Under the pieces are notes generated by a model. The model was not told the DNA's origin. It searched no databases and saw only the letters and a program-made list of their open reading frames with translations. A stretch of DNA of 64,000 nucleotides, taken from the NCBI RefSeq assembly GCF_014652415.1, contig NZ_BMYT01000003.1, positions 496,001 through 560,000 of the forward strand, given 5' to 3'. The translations under genes and the position numbers were made by a program. The DNA comes from Affinundibacterium macrobrachii (GTDB lineage Bacteria; Pseudomonadota; Gammaproteobacteria; Burkholderiales; Burkholderiaceae_D). This document shows, piece after piece, positions 18,574 to 27,767 of this stretch (positions within the stretch are counted from its first letter, which is position 1; the number at the start of each line of letters is the position of its first letter).

Positions 18574-18641
18574 ACCGCGGGGGCGCAGAGTACGCTGAGT
18601 GTATTTCTTACAGAACCTCTGCGTTCTCTGCGCCTCTGCGG
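18574..18641. repeat. Intergenic inverted repeat, CTCTGCG type (copy 2)
   Basis: The left arm (about 18574-18600) and the right arm (about 18614-18641, reading CTCTGCGTTCTCTGCGCC) form an imperfect stem of roughly 27 pairs. It shares the core TGCGTTCTCTGCGCC with the copy at 17220-17236. It separates alr from dadA. Confidence 0.75.
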
Positions 18642-18657
18642 TTCCAATCCGAACTAT

Positions 18658-19785
18658 TTAATCAACATAATGACGTTGATAGCGCGGGCCTAAACTGGTC
18701 AAGATTTCATAACCGATGGTGCCAGCGCGTTTCGCAACCTGATCCACCGTGTTATTTGGGCAAATCAGATCTACCAATGCGCCCGGATATAAAAGTTGTG
18801 GATCGACATGACTCACGTTCAAGGTGATCGTATCCATCGACACATTACCGACCATAGGCACTTCCACGCCAGCGATATGTGCCACACCACAATTACTCAA
18901 ACTACGTAACCAACCGTCAGCATAACCAACTGACACCGTTGCGATTTTAGATGGTTGTGTTGCGCGCCACGTTTTGCTGTAACCGACGCTGGCACCCATA
19001 GGAATTTCGCGCGTCTGAATAATTCGACCTTGCAGCTGCACCACTGAATGCATAGGACTAGCCTGCCCAGCAACAGGTGCAACACCATACAAAGCCGCGC
19101 CCGGACGAGCCAAATCAAAATGGAAATCAGTGCCCAAGAAAATGCCTGAAGAATTAGAAAAGCTCGCTTTTAAAGCGGGATAATGTTGACGCAACTGCGC
19201 CAATAAATGTTGAAAGCTCTTCAACTGCATTTGATTCATAGGATCAAGTTGATCTTCTGCGCAGGCCAAATGACTCATCGCGTAACGCACGTCAATCCCA
19301 TCGGTAATACTAAAATCATTTAGCCAAGTAATGAGTTCCGCTTGCGACAAACCCATGCGCGCCATGCCGGTATCAATCTGTATCACAGCAGGCAATCTTT
19401 CTTGCCTTTCCTGCGCGAGCTTGCGCCATGCAGTAATTTGGTCGAGGCTATTTAACACTGGCGTACAGCCATATTCAATAAACTCCGCTTCGTAACCCAC
19501 TGGAGAGCCATGCATGACATAAATCGCCACATCACGTGGAATATGGGCACGCAAACTAATCGCCTCTTCCAGCTGCGCCACAAATAGATGGCGACAACCT
19601 TCATCCACCAAAGCTTTAGACACAGGAATCGCGCCTAAGCCATAAGCATCGGCTTTCACTGCAGCGCCACAGGCCGCTTTGCCTAAGCGCCCTTGCAAAT
19701 AACGGTAATTCGCACGAAGCGCGCGTAAATCTATTGTCAGTAGCGCCCCAGCGCGTCCCGCCTCTTGCAGCATACTTTGCAGCAT
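18658..19785 (-). CDS. alr: Alanine racemase
   Basis: 375 residues. PLP enzyme that interconverts L- and D-alanine. The PLP lysine lies in AAVKADAYGLGA (about residues 42-53) and the catalytic Tyr side in the C-terminal barrel domain (SVGYADGWLR). The start ATG at 19785 has GAGG six bases upstream; a second ATG four codons on is also possible. The gene heads the alr-dadA pair, so it probably serves alanine catabolism (DadX role) as well as or instead of wall synthesis; no second racemase is in the window. A sigma-54 promoter lies 36-50 bases upstream. Confidence 0.95.
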   Translation of the reverse strand: MLQSMLQEAGRAGALLTIDLRALRANYRYLQGRLGKAACGAAVKADAYGLGAIPVSKALVDEGCRHLFVAQLEEAISLRAHIPRDVAIYVMHGSPVGYEAEFIEYGCTPVLNSLDQITAWRKLAQERQERLPAVIQIDTGMARMGLSQAELITWLNDFSITDGIDVRYAMSHLACAEDQLDPMNQMQLKSFQHLLAQLRQHYPALKASFSNSSGIFLGTDFHFDLARPGAALYGVAPVAGQASPMHSVVQLQGRIIQTREIPMGASVGYSKTWRATQPSKIATVSVGYADGWLRSLSNCGVAHIAGVEVPMVGNVSMDTITLNVSHVDPQLLYPGALVDLICPNNTVDQVAKRAGTIGYEILTSLGPRYQRHYVD

Positions 19786-19820
19786 AGCAACCTCAAAAAA
19801 TCATCAACTGCATTGAAATA

Positions 19821-19835
19821 GCAATTGCCATGCCA
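19821..19835 (-). promoter_or_regulatory. Sigma-54 (-24/-12) promoter of alr-dadA
   Basis: Minus-strand TGGCATGGCAATTGC (19835-19821) differs from the sigma-54 consensus TGGCACGN4TTGC at one position only, with exact GG-GC spacing. The start of transcription would be near 19809, leaving a 24-base leader with GAGG before alr. A TyrR-family activator with intact GAFTGA is encoded two genes downstream. Confidence 0.7.
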
Positions 19836-20162
19836 AGTTCTTCAGGCGATACACACCGAGCAAAATCAATGACTTAGCAATATACGCGGGAATTCTAACA
19901 GAATAGACTGTATCGAAATAAATACAAGAAGAAATTTTTCGTATCGATAAGCTTCGACACGCATAGGGAAAATAAAGAGAATCCGTAATCCGTACCGTTT
20001 TTAATACAGAGTATGGATTTTAATACAGTCAAAAGCCATTCAAATTAGTAAATCTAAGCGAAGGAAATCTTTAGCTAGATGCTGTCGGCTATATGCAAAA
20101 AGAAAATTACATAAAAAAGAAACAACAATAAACATCAAATCATACAAAACAAAGTAGTCGAA
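19836..20162. other. Intergenic region upstream of alr
   Basis: An AT-rich gap (377 bases in all between alr and ruvB). Apart from the sigma-54 promoter at its left end I see no gene. An activator-binding site would be expected here; no clear TGTAAA-N6-TTTACA TyrR box was found. No terminator for ruvB could be identified. Confidence 0.45.
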
Positions 20163-21230
20163 CTACGCTCCCCACAAATCGCCATTCGGATTCATGCGCG
20201 GTGCAGTCAAACCAAAATGCTCATAAGCACTGGCAGTGGCGATACGCCCACGTGGCGTACGTTGCAAATAACCTTGTTGAATTAAATATGGCTCTAACAC
20301 GTCCTCGATGGTGTCGCGCTCTTCGCCGATGGCGGCGGCGACATTATCTAAACCGACTGGACCACCGCCAAATTTAAACAAAATCGCTTCCAGCAGTTTT
20401 CTGTCCATCAAATCAAAACCAACCGCATCGACATCCAGCATTTTTAGAGCAGCATCGGCCATAGCTTTGGTAATTTCGCCATTACCTTTGACTTGCGCAT
20501 AGTCACGTACGCGGCGTAGCAAGCGATTAGCAATCCGCGGCGTGCCGCGCGCACGCTTGGCAATTTCAAATGCACCATCATCTTTGATCGGCACTTCAAG
20601 TAAGGACGCCGAACGGGTCACGATACGACTTAATTCTTCCGAAGTATAAAACTCCAATCGTGCCACGATCCCAAAGCGATCTCGCAAAGGATTGGTTAAC
20701 ATCCCAGCGCGCGTAGTCGCACCCACCAAAGTAAAAGGTTGCAAATCAAGTTTGACTGAACGCGCTGCAGGCCCTTCACCGATCATAATGTCGATTTGGT
20801 AGTCTTCTAAAGCAGGATATAAAATTTCTTCCACTACAGGCGACAAGCGATGGATTTCGTCAATGAACAGCACATCATTCGCTTCTAAGTTCGTCAACAA
20901 AGCAGCCAAATCACCCGCGCGCTCCAACACGGGGCCAGATGTTTGACGCAAATTCACGCCCATCTCGCGCGCGATAATATGTGCCAAGGTAGTCTTACCC
21001 AAACCGGGTGGACCGAATAACAAAGTGTGATCAAGTGCTTCTTTTCGCTGACGCGCAGCACCGATAAAAATCTCTAGCTGATCGCGGATTTTTTCTTGAC
21101 CTACATATTCATCAAGTTGCTTAGGGCGCAAAGCGCGCTCAATCGCCTCTTCATTGGGAGAGGACGGCGTTGCCGCGATAATGCGCGTATCAACAAGTTG
21201 CGAGGTGAGATTGTCAGTTTGTATGCTCAT
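20163..21230 (-). CDS. ruvB: Holliday junction branch migration helicase RuvB
   Basis: 355 residues. Hexameric AAA+ motor that, with RuvA, drives branch migration of Holliday junctions. Walker A GPPGLGKT (73-80), Walker B FIDEIHRL, sensor GATTRAG and the C-terminal winged helix with TPRGRIAT are all present. It lies 16 bases after ruvA, in one transcript. Confidence 0.98.
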   Translation of the reverse strand: MSIQTDNLTSQLVDTRIIAATPSSPNEEAIERALRPKQLDEYVGQEKIRDQLEIFIGAARQRKEALDHTLLFGPPGLGKTTLAHIIAREMGVNLRQTSGPVLERAGDLAALLTNLEANDVLFIDEIHRLSPVVEEILYPALEDYQIDIMIGEGPAARSVKLDLQPFTLVGATTRAGMLTNPLRDRFGIVARLEFYTSEELSRIVTRSASLLEVPIKDDGAFEIAKRARGTPRIANRLLRRVRDYAQVKGNGEITKAMADAALKMLDVDAVGFDLMDRKLLEAILFKFGGGPVGLDNVAAAIGEERDTIEDVLEPYLIQQGYLQRTPRGRIATASAYEHFGLTAPRMNPNGDLWGA

Positions 21231-21246
21231 ATGGTTCTACTTGTAT

Positions 21247-21828
21247 TTAGCTCTTCGACAAAGCTTTCAAAGCAGCCTTGATGCCATCCGAAACACCTGA
21301 TCCTGCTGGCACCAATTTCAATGCGGCCAAGGCTTCTTTATCAGAATAACCTAGCGCCAATAAGGCATTCAAAATATCCGAGCTATGATCGCCCGCAGCG
21401 GCAGCCACACCGGCAGCACCCAGATCCGCACCCAGCTTACCTTTAAGTTCTAACAACAAACGCTCTGCGGTCTTTTTACCTATCCCCGGGACTCGCGTTA
21501 AGCGCCCAGCTTCTTGCAACGTTATGGCCTGCGACAAATCTGCCACCGACATCCCCGACAAAATGGATAAAGCGGTACGCGCACCGACGCCACTGATTTT
21601 AATTAGCTGTTTGAAAGTCGCCCGCTCTTCAGCGGTACCAAAACCAAACAACACATGTGCATCTTCACGAATTGCTAAATGTGTCAACAAAGCCACCTTC
21701 TCGCCAATTGCCGGCAGATTATAAAAAGTGCTCATAGGGACGTCGATTTCATAGCCAACGCCTTGGCAATCAACTAGGATTTGCGGTGGATTCTTTTCGA
21801 TCAGGGTTCCGGCGATGCGACCTATCAT
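21247..21828 (-). CDS. ruvA: Holliday junction DNA-binding protein RuvA
   Basis: 193 residues. Tetramer that binds Holliday junctions and loads RuvB. N-terminal OB domain ([20 protein letters not shown]), the HhH motifs around [16 protein letters not shown] and [17 protein letters not shown], and the C-terminal domain III ([17 protein letters not shown]) that contacts RuvB. Its usual neighbour ruvC is separated from it by an unknown gene and a palindromic element. Confidence 0.98.
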   Translation of the reverse strand: MIGRIAGTLIEKNPPQILVDCQGVGYEIDVPMSTFYNLPAIGEKVALLTHLAIREDAHVLFGFGTAEERATFKQLIKISGVGARTALSILSGMSVADLSQAITLQEAGRLTRVPGIGKKTAERLLLELKGKLGADLGAAGVAAAAGDHSSDILNALLALGYSDKEALAALKLVPAGSGVSDGIKAALKALSKS

Positions 21829-22075
21829 GCTGGGCTTTCGTACTGTATAAATAAACAGTGATAGTAAACTATTCTTGAAGTCTTGTGGTGGCGATGTTTT
21901 TGTTGAGTTGTTGAATTGTTGATTTCAACTCTTACCACTGATTAGCTCAACTGAACGTTTGCTGGTCGGGTGTGGCCCGACAGCCAATTACCTTTTTTGC
22001 TTCGCCAAAAAAGGTAATCCAAAAAAGGCGACCGTAGACTCGCCCCTGCGGGGTGCTTACGCTTCGCTTCAGCAT

Positions 22076-22168
22076 AATTTGTGCGTCACAAAAAATGGGA
22101 AAGTGTTGAAACTCGCCTTTGGCTCAAACAACAACACTTTCTTATCCATTTTCTGTGACGCACAAATT
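22076..22168. repeat. Long hairpin A inside palindromic element
   Basis: AATTTGTGCGTCACA (22076-22090) pairs perfectly with TGTGACGCACAAATT (22154-22168), and the pairing continues inward through ATGGGAAAGTGTTG and CAACACTTTCTTATCCAT with small bulges. The inner sequence includes the same ATGGATAAGAAAG-type segment that recurs in hairpin B. Confidence 0.8.
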
Positions 22169-22314
22169 ACATCGTCTCAAACGGGGGTAGGTCAAAGTCA
22201 AAAACAACGACCTACAACTGATGTTAGAAAAATATACGACCGTTGGTTCTGATTGTTTTGAAGTTGCCGTTGCTTTTGACTTTGTTTTTTGACCTTTACC
22301 CACTTCTGACACTG

Positions 22315-22408
22315 CCACTTGTGCAAGACAGAAAATGGATAAAGAAAGCTTCGTTGTTTGAGCGTAGCGAGTTTCGAAGCTTTCCCATTTTTTGTCTTGC
22401 ACAAGTGG
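22315..22408. repeat. Long hairpin B inside palindromic element
   Basis: CCACTTGTGCAAGACA (22315-22330) pairs with TGTCTTGCACAAGTGG (22393-22408); the stem continues inward through AAAATGGATAAAGAAAGCTTCG and CGAAGCTTTCCCATTTT with a few mismatches to a loop of about 20 bases. It shares the internal arm motif with hairpin A but has different outer arms. Confidence 0.8.
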
Positions 22409-22571
22409 GAAGCCGAAGGCCAGTGGCAGCGTGGTCGCCTTTCTTTGCTTGCTTACTTTCTTTGGCGAAGCAAAGAAAGTGAGTGGCTGTCGAGCCACAC
22501 CCGACCTGCGAACGAAAAAATAACCCAGAAGTTAATATGACAGCGGCTCCATGCCCAAAGAGAATACAAAG

Positions 22572-23093
22572 TCATCTAACAAAAACCACAATGTATTTAT
22601 TTGAAAAGAAGTCGTACCAGTTGGACTTAATATTTCGCGCCTCTGCCATTCGCGTTTGATCAAATCCCGAAATTGCCTTTAGTCTGTCCAACAATCCAGT
22701 TCGCAATAAATCTCTTTCAAACACGACCACTGTAGAACTAGCAGAGTGAATCCTTAACATAATATCTCGCTCACCCGTCTCCGGTGATTCAAAACTGCTT
22801 GCCTCAATCAAGTAAATATCCTGAAATCGTACTATCTCTCGAAGCCTAAACGTATTAGCGAATTCAAAGCCATCGTCGATTATTCGTATACCTCTCATGG
22901 ATCGTTCGGGGAAAACAATTACAAACAAAAACAACAAACCGGTGATCAGAAAAAAAATACCCCCAACCGACAGATATAAATAAGTTGAGCCAAAAAAAGA
23001 AAAAGCTGAAAAAGCAACTGACAAACAAAAGTAAAAATATGCGTCTCTACGGGCAATTACAGGTTCAATTGTAGAACGTACTTTCCAATTCAT
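22572..23093 (-). CDS. Unknown small inner-membrane protein
   Basis: 173 residues from the ATG at 23093, which has AGAGGT seven bases upstream; a GTG nine bases earlier overlaps that ribosome-binding site and is less likely. Two membrane segments close together (about residues 20-43 and 45-65) are followed by a cytosolic part of about 105 residues rich in beta-strand pattern (RGIRIIDDGFEF, IVRFQDIYLIEAS, STVVVFERDLL), reminiscent of bacterial PH-like membrane proteins. I do not recognise a family. It sits between ruvC and ruvA on the same strand, an unusual insertion into a conserved cluster, and ends 66 bases before the palindromic element. Confidence 0.7.
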   Translation of the reverse strand: MNWKVRSTIEPVIARRDAYFYFCLSVAFSAFSFFGSTYLYLSVGGIFFLITGLLFLFVIVFPERSMRGIRIIDDGFEFANTFRLREIVRFQDIYLIEASSFESPETGERDIMLRIHSASSTVVVFERDLLRTGLLDRLKAISGFDQTRMAEARNIKSNWYDFFSNKYIVVFVR

Positions 23094-23121
23094 CCGAGCC
23101 ACCTCTTTTGATTAAACAAAC

Positions 23122-23664
23122 TCACCCAATCAACCTACCCGCCCTAACCCGCAAACCCTTCTTAGCCAACTCAGGCGCAATCGCACCAAGCGTCTTCAAA
23201 GTATCCCCACTATGCGCATGACAAATCGCCACGCCCAGCGCATCGGCAGCATCACTACTAGGCGTTCCAGATAAAGACAACAAGCGCTGCACCATGTCTT
23301 GCACTTGTTCTTTTTTAGCTTTGCCATGACCAACCACGCCTTGCTTTACTTGCAGCGCGGTGTATTCAGCAACAATGAGTTCAGCTTGCACCAAAGCACA
23401 GATCGCGGCGCCACGTGCTTGCCCGAGCAAAAGTGTAGATTGAGGATTGACGTTAACGAATACCTTTTCAATTGCGGCGCAATCGGGTTGGTAGGTTTGG
23501 ATGATTTCGGTAACACCCGAGAGAATAGTTTTCAAACGCTCAGGCAAAGTGCCTTCGACTGTTTTGATGGTACCTGAGGCGATGTAAGTGAGCTTACTGC
23601 CTTGCTTATAGATGACACCGAAACCTGTGGTGCGCAAACCGGGATCGATGCCGAGGATTTTCAT
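23122..23664 (-). CDS. ruvC: Holliday junction resolvase RuvC
   Basis: 180 residues from the ATG at 23664, giving the family start [17 protein letters not shown]; a longer reading with 11 extra residues is not supported by homology. Mg-dependent endonuclease that resolves Holliday junctions. Catalytic acidic residues: D7, the Glu in [14 protein letters not shown] and the pair in [16 protein letters not shown]. It follows purH on the same strand and precedes an unknown membrane gene, then ruvA and ruvB. Confidence 0.97.
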   Translation of the reverse strand: MKILGIDPGLRTTGFGVIYKQGSKLTYIASGTIKTVEGTLPERLKTILSGVTEIIQTYQPDCAAIEKVFVNVNPQSTLLLGQARGAAICALVQAELIVAEYTALQVKQGVVGHGKAKKEQVQDMVQRLLSLSGTPSSDAADALGVAICHAHSGDTLKTLGAIAPELAKKGLRVRAGRLIG

Positions 23665-23868
23665 TTGTGCTTGCTTCTGATGAATGATCGTTAGCAAATT
23701 ATACGCAGAACTTGGGTTTTCACGTATGAGTTCTTCCCACAGAATAATCGCCTTAGGCTAGGGCAAAAAATAAGCTAACAATAATGCGCTTGGAATTCGA
23801 GTATCGAGATGCAGTTCAAGGCGCAAAACACAGCAATACGTCGGTATTGCGAGTATTTGCAACGCTGA

Positions 23869-23900
23869 AATGCGCCCGAGAATTTGATTATGGGCGCATT
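23869..23900. repeat. Stem-loop in purH-ruvC gap
   Basis: AATGCGCCC (23869-23877) pairs with GGGCGCATT (23892-23900) around a 14-base loop, just after the purH stop. On the plus strand it is followed by CTTTT; on the minus strand, in the direction of purH, no T-run follows. A smaller palindrome GCAATAC-gtc-GTATTGC-like lies at about 23833-23850. The rest of the 239-base gap shows no gene. Confidence 0.5.
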
Positions 23901-23903
23901 CTT

Positions 23904-25469
23904 TTAATGACGGAAGTGACGCACGCCGGTGTACAACATCACCACACCACGCTCATCCGCAGCATCGATCACTTCTTGATCACGCATAGAACCGCCTGGA
24001 TGAATTACACAGGTTGCGCCTGCATCGACGACGACATCAAGACCATCACGGAACGGGAAGAATGCGTCAGACGCGACTGCTGAACCTTGCAGCGTTAAAC
24101 CCGCATTTTGCGCTTTAATCGAAGCGATACGTGCGGAATCGATACGGCTCATTTGACCTGCGCCCACACCTAAAGTCATGCCGTTACCGCAGAACACAAT
24201 CGCGTTGGATTTGACGTATTTAGCGACACGCCATGCGAACATCATGTCGGCCATTTGTTGCGGTGTCGGTTGCAATTTGCTGACGACGCGTACATCAGCA
24301 GGCAAGACGTTTTTCGCATCTGGCGCTTGCACTAACAAGCCACCGCCAACACGTTTAACGTCGTATTGATTCACGCCAGCGCCCAATGGGATTTCTAGCA
24401 AACGTACATTTTGCTTCGCAGCGAAAATTTGTTTTGCTTCCGCTGTAAATGAAGGAGCGATCAAAACTTCCACGAATTGTTTTGCGACTGCTTCTGCTGC
24501 TGCGCCATCACATACGGTGTTAAACGCAATAATGCCGCCAAACGCGGAAGTTGGATCTGTTTGCAATGCTTTGCTATAGGCTTCCAATGCAGTCGCGCCG
24601 ATGGCTACGCCACATGGATTCGCATGCTTGACGATCACGCACGCGCCTGTGTCGAAAGACTTGACGCATTCCCATGCTGCATCCGCATCAGCGATGTTGT
24701 TGTAAGACAGTTCCTTGCCTTGCAATTGCACATAGTTCGCCAATGCACCTGCGACTGGCGCCAGATCACGGTAGAAAGAAGCAGATTGATGTGGGTTTTC
24801 ACCGTAACGCATTTCTTGCACTTTTTCGAAATGCATATTCAAAGTTTGTGGATACGCACTGCGTGTTGTATGCGCTTTATCTTCACCCAAACTGGTCAAA
24901 TAATTGGTGATCGCGCCATCGTATTGTGCGGTGTGTGCAAATACTTTTTTCGCCAACATAAACTTAGTGTCATACGACACCACATTATTACCTGCCTTCA
25001 TTTCCGCTAAGACTGTTGAGTAATCACTAGGATCGCAAATTACGACTACGTCTTTATGATTTTTCGCAGATGAGCGCAACATGGTTGGGCCGCCGATATC
25101 AATATTCTCAATCGCGTCTTCCAGAGAACATTCTGCTTTTGCCACAGTAGCTTGGAATGGATAGAGATTGACGACCACCATATCTATCGTTGGAATACCG
25201 TGCTTTTCCAAGGCCGCTTGGTGTTCAGGAAAGTCACGACGTGCCAAAATGCCGCCGTGTACTTTTGGATGCAAAGTCTTGACACGACCATCGAGCATCT
25301 CTGGAAAACCTGTGTAATCAGCGACTTCAGTCACTGGCAAACCATTGTCAGCCAAGAGTTTTGCTGTACCACCTGTGGACAACAGTTTGACGCCCATGGC
25401 ATTGAGTTCACGGGCAAATTCGAGAACACCAGTTTTGTCCGATACGGACAGGAGAGCTTGTTTGATCAT
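23904..25469 (-). CDS. purH: Bifunctional AICAR transformylase / IMP cyclohydrolase
   Basis: 521 residues. Catalyses the last two steps of IMP synthesis: formyl transfer from 10-formyl-THF to AICAR, then ring closure. N-terminal MGS-like cyclohydrolase domain (1-150, with [11 protein letters not shown] and [16 protein letters not shown]), then the transformylase domain with the signature [10 protein letters not shown] and the C-terminal [17 protein letters not shown]. Located 30 bases after fis, in a dusB-fis-purH-ruvC order typical for Burkholderiales. Confidence 0.98.
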   Translation of the reverse strand: MIKQALLSVSDKTGVLEFARELNAMGVKLLSTGGTAKLLADNGLPVTEVADYTGFPEMLDGRVKTLHPKVHGGILARRDFPEHQAALEKHGIPTIDMVVVNLYPFQATVAKAECSLEDAIENIDIGGPTMLRSSAKNHKDVVVICDPSDYSTVLAEMKAGNNVVSYDTKFMLAKKVFAHTAQYDGAITNYLTSLGEDKAHTTRSAYPQTLNMHFEKVQEMRYGENPHQSASFYRDLAPVAGALANYVQLQGKELSYNNIADADAAWECVKSFDTGACVIVKHANPCGVAIGATALEAYSKALQTDPTSAFGGIIAFNTVCDGAAAEAVAKQFVEVLIAPSFTAEAKQIFAAKQNVRLLEIPLGAGVNQYDVKRVGGGLLVQAPDAKNVLPADVRVVSKLQPTPQQMADMMFAWRVAKYVKSNAIVFCGNGMTLGVGAGQMSRIDSARIASIKAQNAGLTLQGSAVASDAFFPFRDGLDVVVDAGATCVIHPGGSMRDQEVIDAADERGVVMLYTGVRHFRH

Positions 25470-25499
25470 GACAAAGAAATTAAAGAGATTGAAATAAAA

Positions 25500-25733
25500 T
25501 TAAAGAAGACCGTGTTGCTGCAATTTTTTGCGCAAAGTATTGCGATTAATACCGAGCATGTCTGCAGCCTGAGATTGATTGCTATCGGTGCGTGTCATGA
25601 CCATTTCTAACATCGGTTTTTCAACCGCCAACACCACCATATCGTAAATATTCGAAGCGGGTTGTTCGCCCAAATCGCGGAAATATTTTTCCAGATTTTT
25701 GTGAACTGCTTCTTGAATGCTTTCTTTACTCAT
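25500..25733 (-). CDS. fis: Nucleoid-associated regulator Fis
   Basis: 77 residues from the ATG at 25733 (MSKESIQEAVHKNL); the longer reading to 25790 runs into the spacer. This is the short betaproteobacterial Fis with the complete C-terminal helix-turn-helix (QSQAADMLGINRNTLRKKLQQHGLL), but with a reduced N-terminal beta-hairpin. Fis bends DNA at rRNA, recombination and replication sites. It follows dusB by 115 bases as in the enteric dusB-fis operon. Confidence 0.95.
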   Translation of the reverse strand: MSKESIQEAVHKNLEKYFRDLGEQPASNIYDMVVLAVEKPMLEMVMTRTDSNQSQAADMLGINRNTLRKKLQQHGLL

Positions 25734-25848
25734 ACTGAATTTTCTTCTTATTAATGAATTCGACTGACGATAAAACCGCCGTGAATTCAAGGGTTAAACT
25801 AAATAAAACTTCCACCAAAATCGTCACAACAAAAGCAATGAGAAAAGC

Positions 25849-26883
25849 TTAAGCAGCTAAGGCCTGCGCTAATTCATCGTTCGTATTTATCTCGGAGGGG
25901 CGGTATTGTAACCGTTCTGTCGGTCGACTATCAAAAAACATGTTGACCGCCGCCAATTGTTCCTCACAAGTTTCCAACTTATTCATTTGCTGGCGAAAGG
26001 CTTCGCCATCGACCAAATCTTCCACATACCAACCTATGTGTTTGCGCGCAGTACGCACACCCATAAACTCACCATAAAACGCATAATGCTCGCGCAAATG
26101 ACGGTCTAACAAAGCTTTAACTTCCGATACTAAAGGCGCTGGTAAATACGTGCCGGTCTTTAAGTAATGATCGATTTCTCTAAAAATCCATGGACGTCCT
26201 TGCGCCGCACGACCAATCATGATGGCATCAGCACCCGTCACTTCCAACACGTATTTGGCTTTTTCAGGTGTCGTAATATCACCATTCGCTACTACGGGAA
26301 TACCGGCTTGTGCCTTCACTGCGGCAATGGTCTCGTATTCCGCATCTCCCTTGTAGCCATCGGCACGCGTGCGTCCATGCAAAGTCAACATCGCAATCCC
26401 GGCCGATTCGGCAATACGGGCAATTTGCAAAGCATTCTTGTTCGCTCTATCCCAACCGGTGCGAAATTTCAAAGTCACGGGCACATCGACCGCCGCAACT
26501 ACCGCATCCAAAATCTCGCCGACGAGTTTTTCATCTTGTAGCAGAGCCGAACCGCACCAGGCATTACAGACTTTTTTGACCGGGCACCCCATATTGATAT
26601 CGATGATTTGCGCACCTTTATCGACATTGTATTTCGCGCATTCCGCCAACATCTTGGGATCTGCTCCGGCGATCTGCACTGCCTTGGGTTCCATTTCACC
26701 TTCGTGATTGGTACGGCGCGTGGACTTTTCGGTTTCCCACAATTTAGGATTTGATGCCGCCATCTCAGATACCGCATATCCCGCACCCAAGTCTTTACAC
26801 AATTGGCGAAATGGTCTATCCGTAACACCCGCCATGGGCGCGACAAAAATATTATTCTTGAGCTGATAGGAGCCAATGTGCAC
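25849..26883 (-). CDS. dusB: tRNA-dihydrouridine synthase B
   Basis: 344 residues. FMN enzyme that reduces specific uridines in the tRNA D-loop (U17 in E. coli). TIM-barrel with VAPMAGVTDRPFRQL at the N-terminus, the catalytic cysteine in MGCPVKKVCNAWCGSALL, LKFRTGWD, TLHGRTRADGYKG and GADAIMIGRAAQGRPWIF; the helical tRNA-binding domain is at the C-terminus. First gene of the dusB-fis-purH run. Confidence 0.96.
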   Translation of the reverse strand: MHIGSYQLKNNIFVAPMAGVTDRPFRQLCKDLGAGYAVSEMAASNPKLWETEKSTRRTNHEGEMEPKAVQIAGADPKMLAECAKYNVDKGAQIIDINMGCPVKKVCNAWCGSALLQDEKLVGEILDAVVAAVDVPVTLKFRTGWDRANKNALQIARIAESAGIAMLTLHGRTRADGYKGDAEYETIAAVKAQAGIPVVANGDITTPEKAKYVLEVTGADAIMIGRAAQGRPWIFREIDHYLKTGTYLPAPLVSEVKALLDRHLREHYAFYGEFMGVRTARKHIGWYVEDLVDGEAFRQQMNKLETCEEQLAAVNMFFDSRPTERLQYRPSEINTNDELAQALAA

Positions 26884-27099
26884 GATGTAGAACCTTGGGA
26901 GAATCGGAGGAATTTCGAGGAAGCGCTATTCTACCTGAAAAGCTGCCTAAATAATTAGCAAAACTGCGCCAAACTGTGGGTTTGGACGAACAATTTTTTT
27001 CAATTTAGAGGAGCTTTTCAATAGACTTTCTTGTGATTTGTTGATCCATTATCACAAGAAAAAAACAAAGATGAATCAAATCAACGAGCCGAAATCAAA

Positions 27100-27639
27100 T
27101 CAAGACTTCGCGAGTTCTTTTGCAAGTAATTGATTTAATTCGTCAAATGAAGGTTCACCAACATATCGTTTAACAATATTGCCTTGCTTATCAATCACAA
27201 AGGTTGTTGGTGTTAATTTGACGTCACCATAAGCCTGAGCAATTTTGCCTTGATGATCGAGTACAACTTGAAATGGCAACTTTCTGGTTTCGGTGAAATT
27301 TAAAACGTAGTTTGGCGGATCATAGCTCATCGCTACTGCAAAAAACTCTAGCCCCTGTGAACGATATTTTTCATAACTTGCGATCATCTGCGGCATTTCT
27401 TTAATACAGGTCGCGCATGATGTTGCCCAGAAGTTGACCATGTACACTTTGCCTTGCAAAGACTGCTGTGTCAGTGTTTTACCTTGAATGTTGGTGAAAT
27501 CTAACTTAGGTGCAGCCTGCTTGCTATTAAATGATTGGTAGGCAAATATGGCGACAAGCAACAAGACAATACCGACAACAATACCGAGTTTAAACGCCCC
27601 TGCTTGTTTGTTTTGATTGGTTGAAGTTGCGATCATCAT
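27100..27639 (-). CDS. Membrane-anchored TlpA/ResA-like thiol-disulfide protein
   Basis: 179 residues from the ATG at 27639 (a second ATG directly follows and is equally possible; AAGAGA precedes both). An uncleaved N-terminal membrane anchor (about 15-37) is followed by a periplasmic thioredoxin fold with the active site CATC in VNFWATSCATCIKEMP and the cis-Pro loop LTPTTFVID. Such proteins reduce disulfides, for example in cytochrome c assembly. No ccm genes are nearby, so the partner is unknown. A single gene. Confidence 0.85.
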   Translation of the reverse strand: MMIATSTNQNKQAGAFKLGIVVGIVLLLVAIFAYQSFNSKQAAPKLDFTNIQGKTLTQQSLQGKVYMVNFWATSCATCIKEMPQMIASYEKYRSQGLEFFAVAMSYDPPNYVLNFTETRKLPFQVVLDHQGKIAQAYGDVKLTPTTFVIDKQGNIVKRYVGEPSFDELNQLLAKELAKS

Positions 27640-27767
27640 AAGTCTCTTAAGCGCGAATAAATAACAAGTAATACCAGCCACCAGCTAATTGAGCCCGAAT
27701 TATACTTGCGTTCTTCAGCGACGGTTCATTTCTGCTCAATTTCCACGAGCGTCATAAGTAATTTCAC

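Larger units (their letters stand above)
21964..22506. mobile_element. 543-bp MITE-like nested-palindrome element with 22-bp terminal inverted repeats
   Basis: The ends GGTCGGGTGTGGCCCGACAGCC (21964-21985) and the reverse complement at 22485-22506 match at 21 of 22 positions, with a further CGTTtGCt/CGTTcGCa similarity just outside. The interior contains several long hairpins: one at 21988-22020 region, one at 22076-22168, one at 22315-22408 and one near 22456-22480. No protein-coding frame is convincing. No clear target-site duplication was found, so it may be a non-autonomous transposon, a REP-type mosaic or a fold-back element. Confidence 0.7.

Noticed and set aside
22142-22498. Open frames of 60-118 codons in the palindromic element between ruvA and the unknown membrane gene
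   Set aside because: They run through hairpin arms on both strands, have low-complexity composition and no ribosome-binding sites.
24477-25010. 177-codon plus-strand frame inside purH
   Set aside because: Fully antisense to the conserved purH gene; a shadow frame rich in Cys and His without any family match.
27027-27061. Hairpin TTTCTTGTGAT/ATCACAAGAAA between the TlpA-like gene and dusB as a terminator
   Set aside because: On both strands the T-run lies on the wrong side of the stem, so it is not a convincing terminator.
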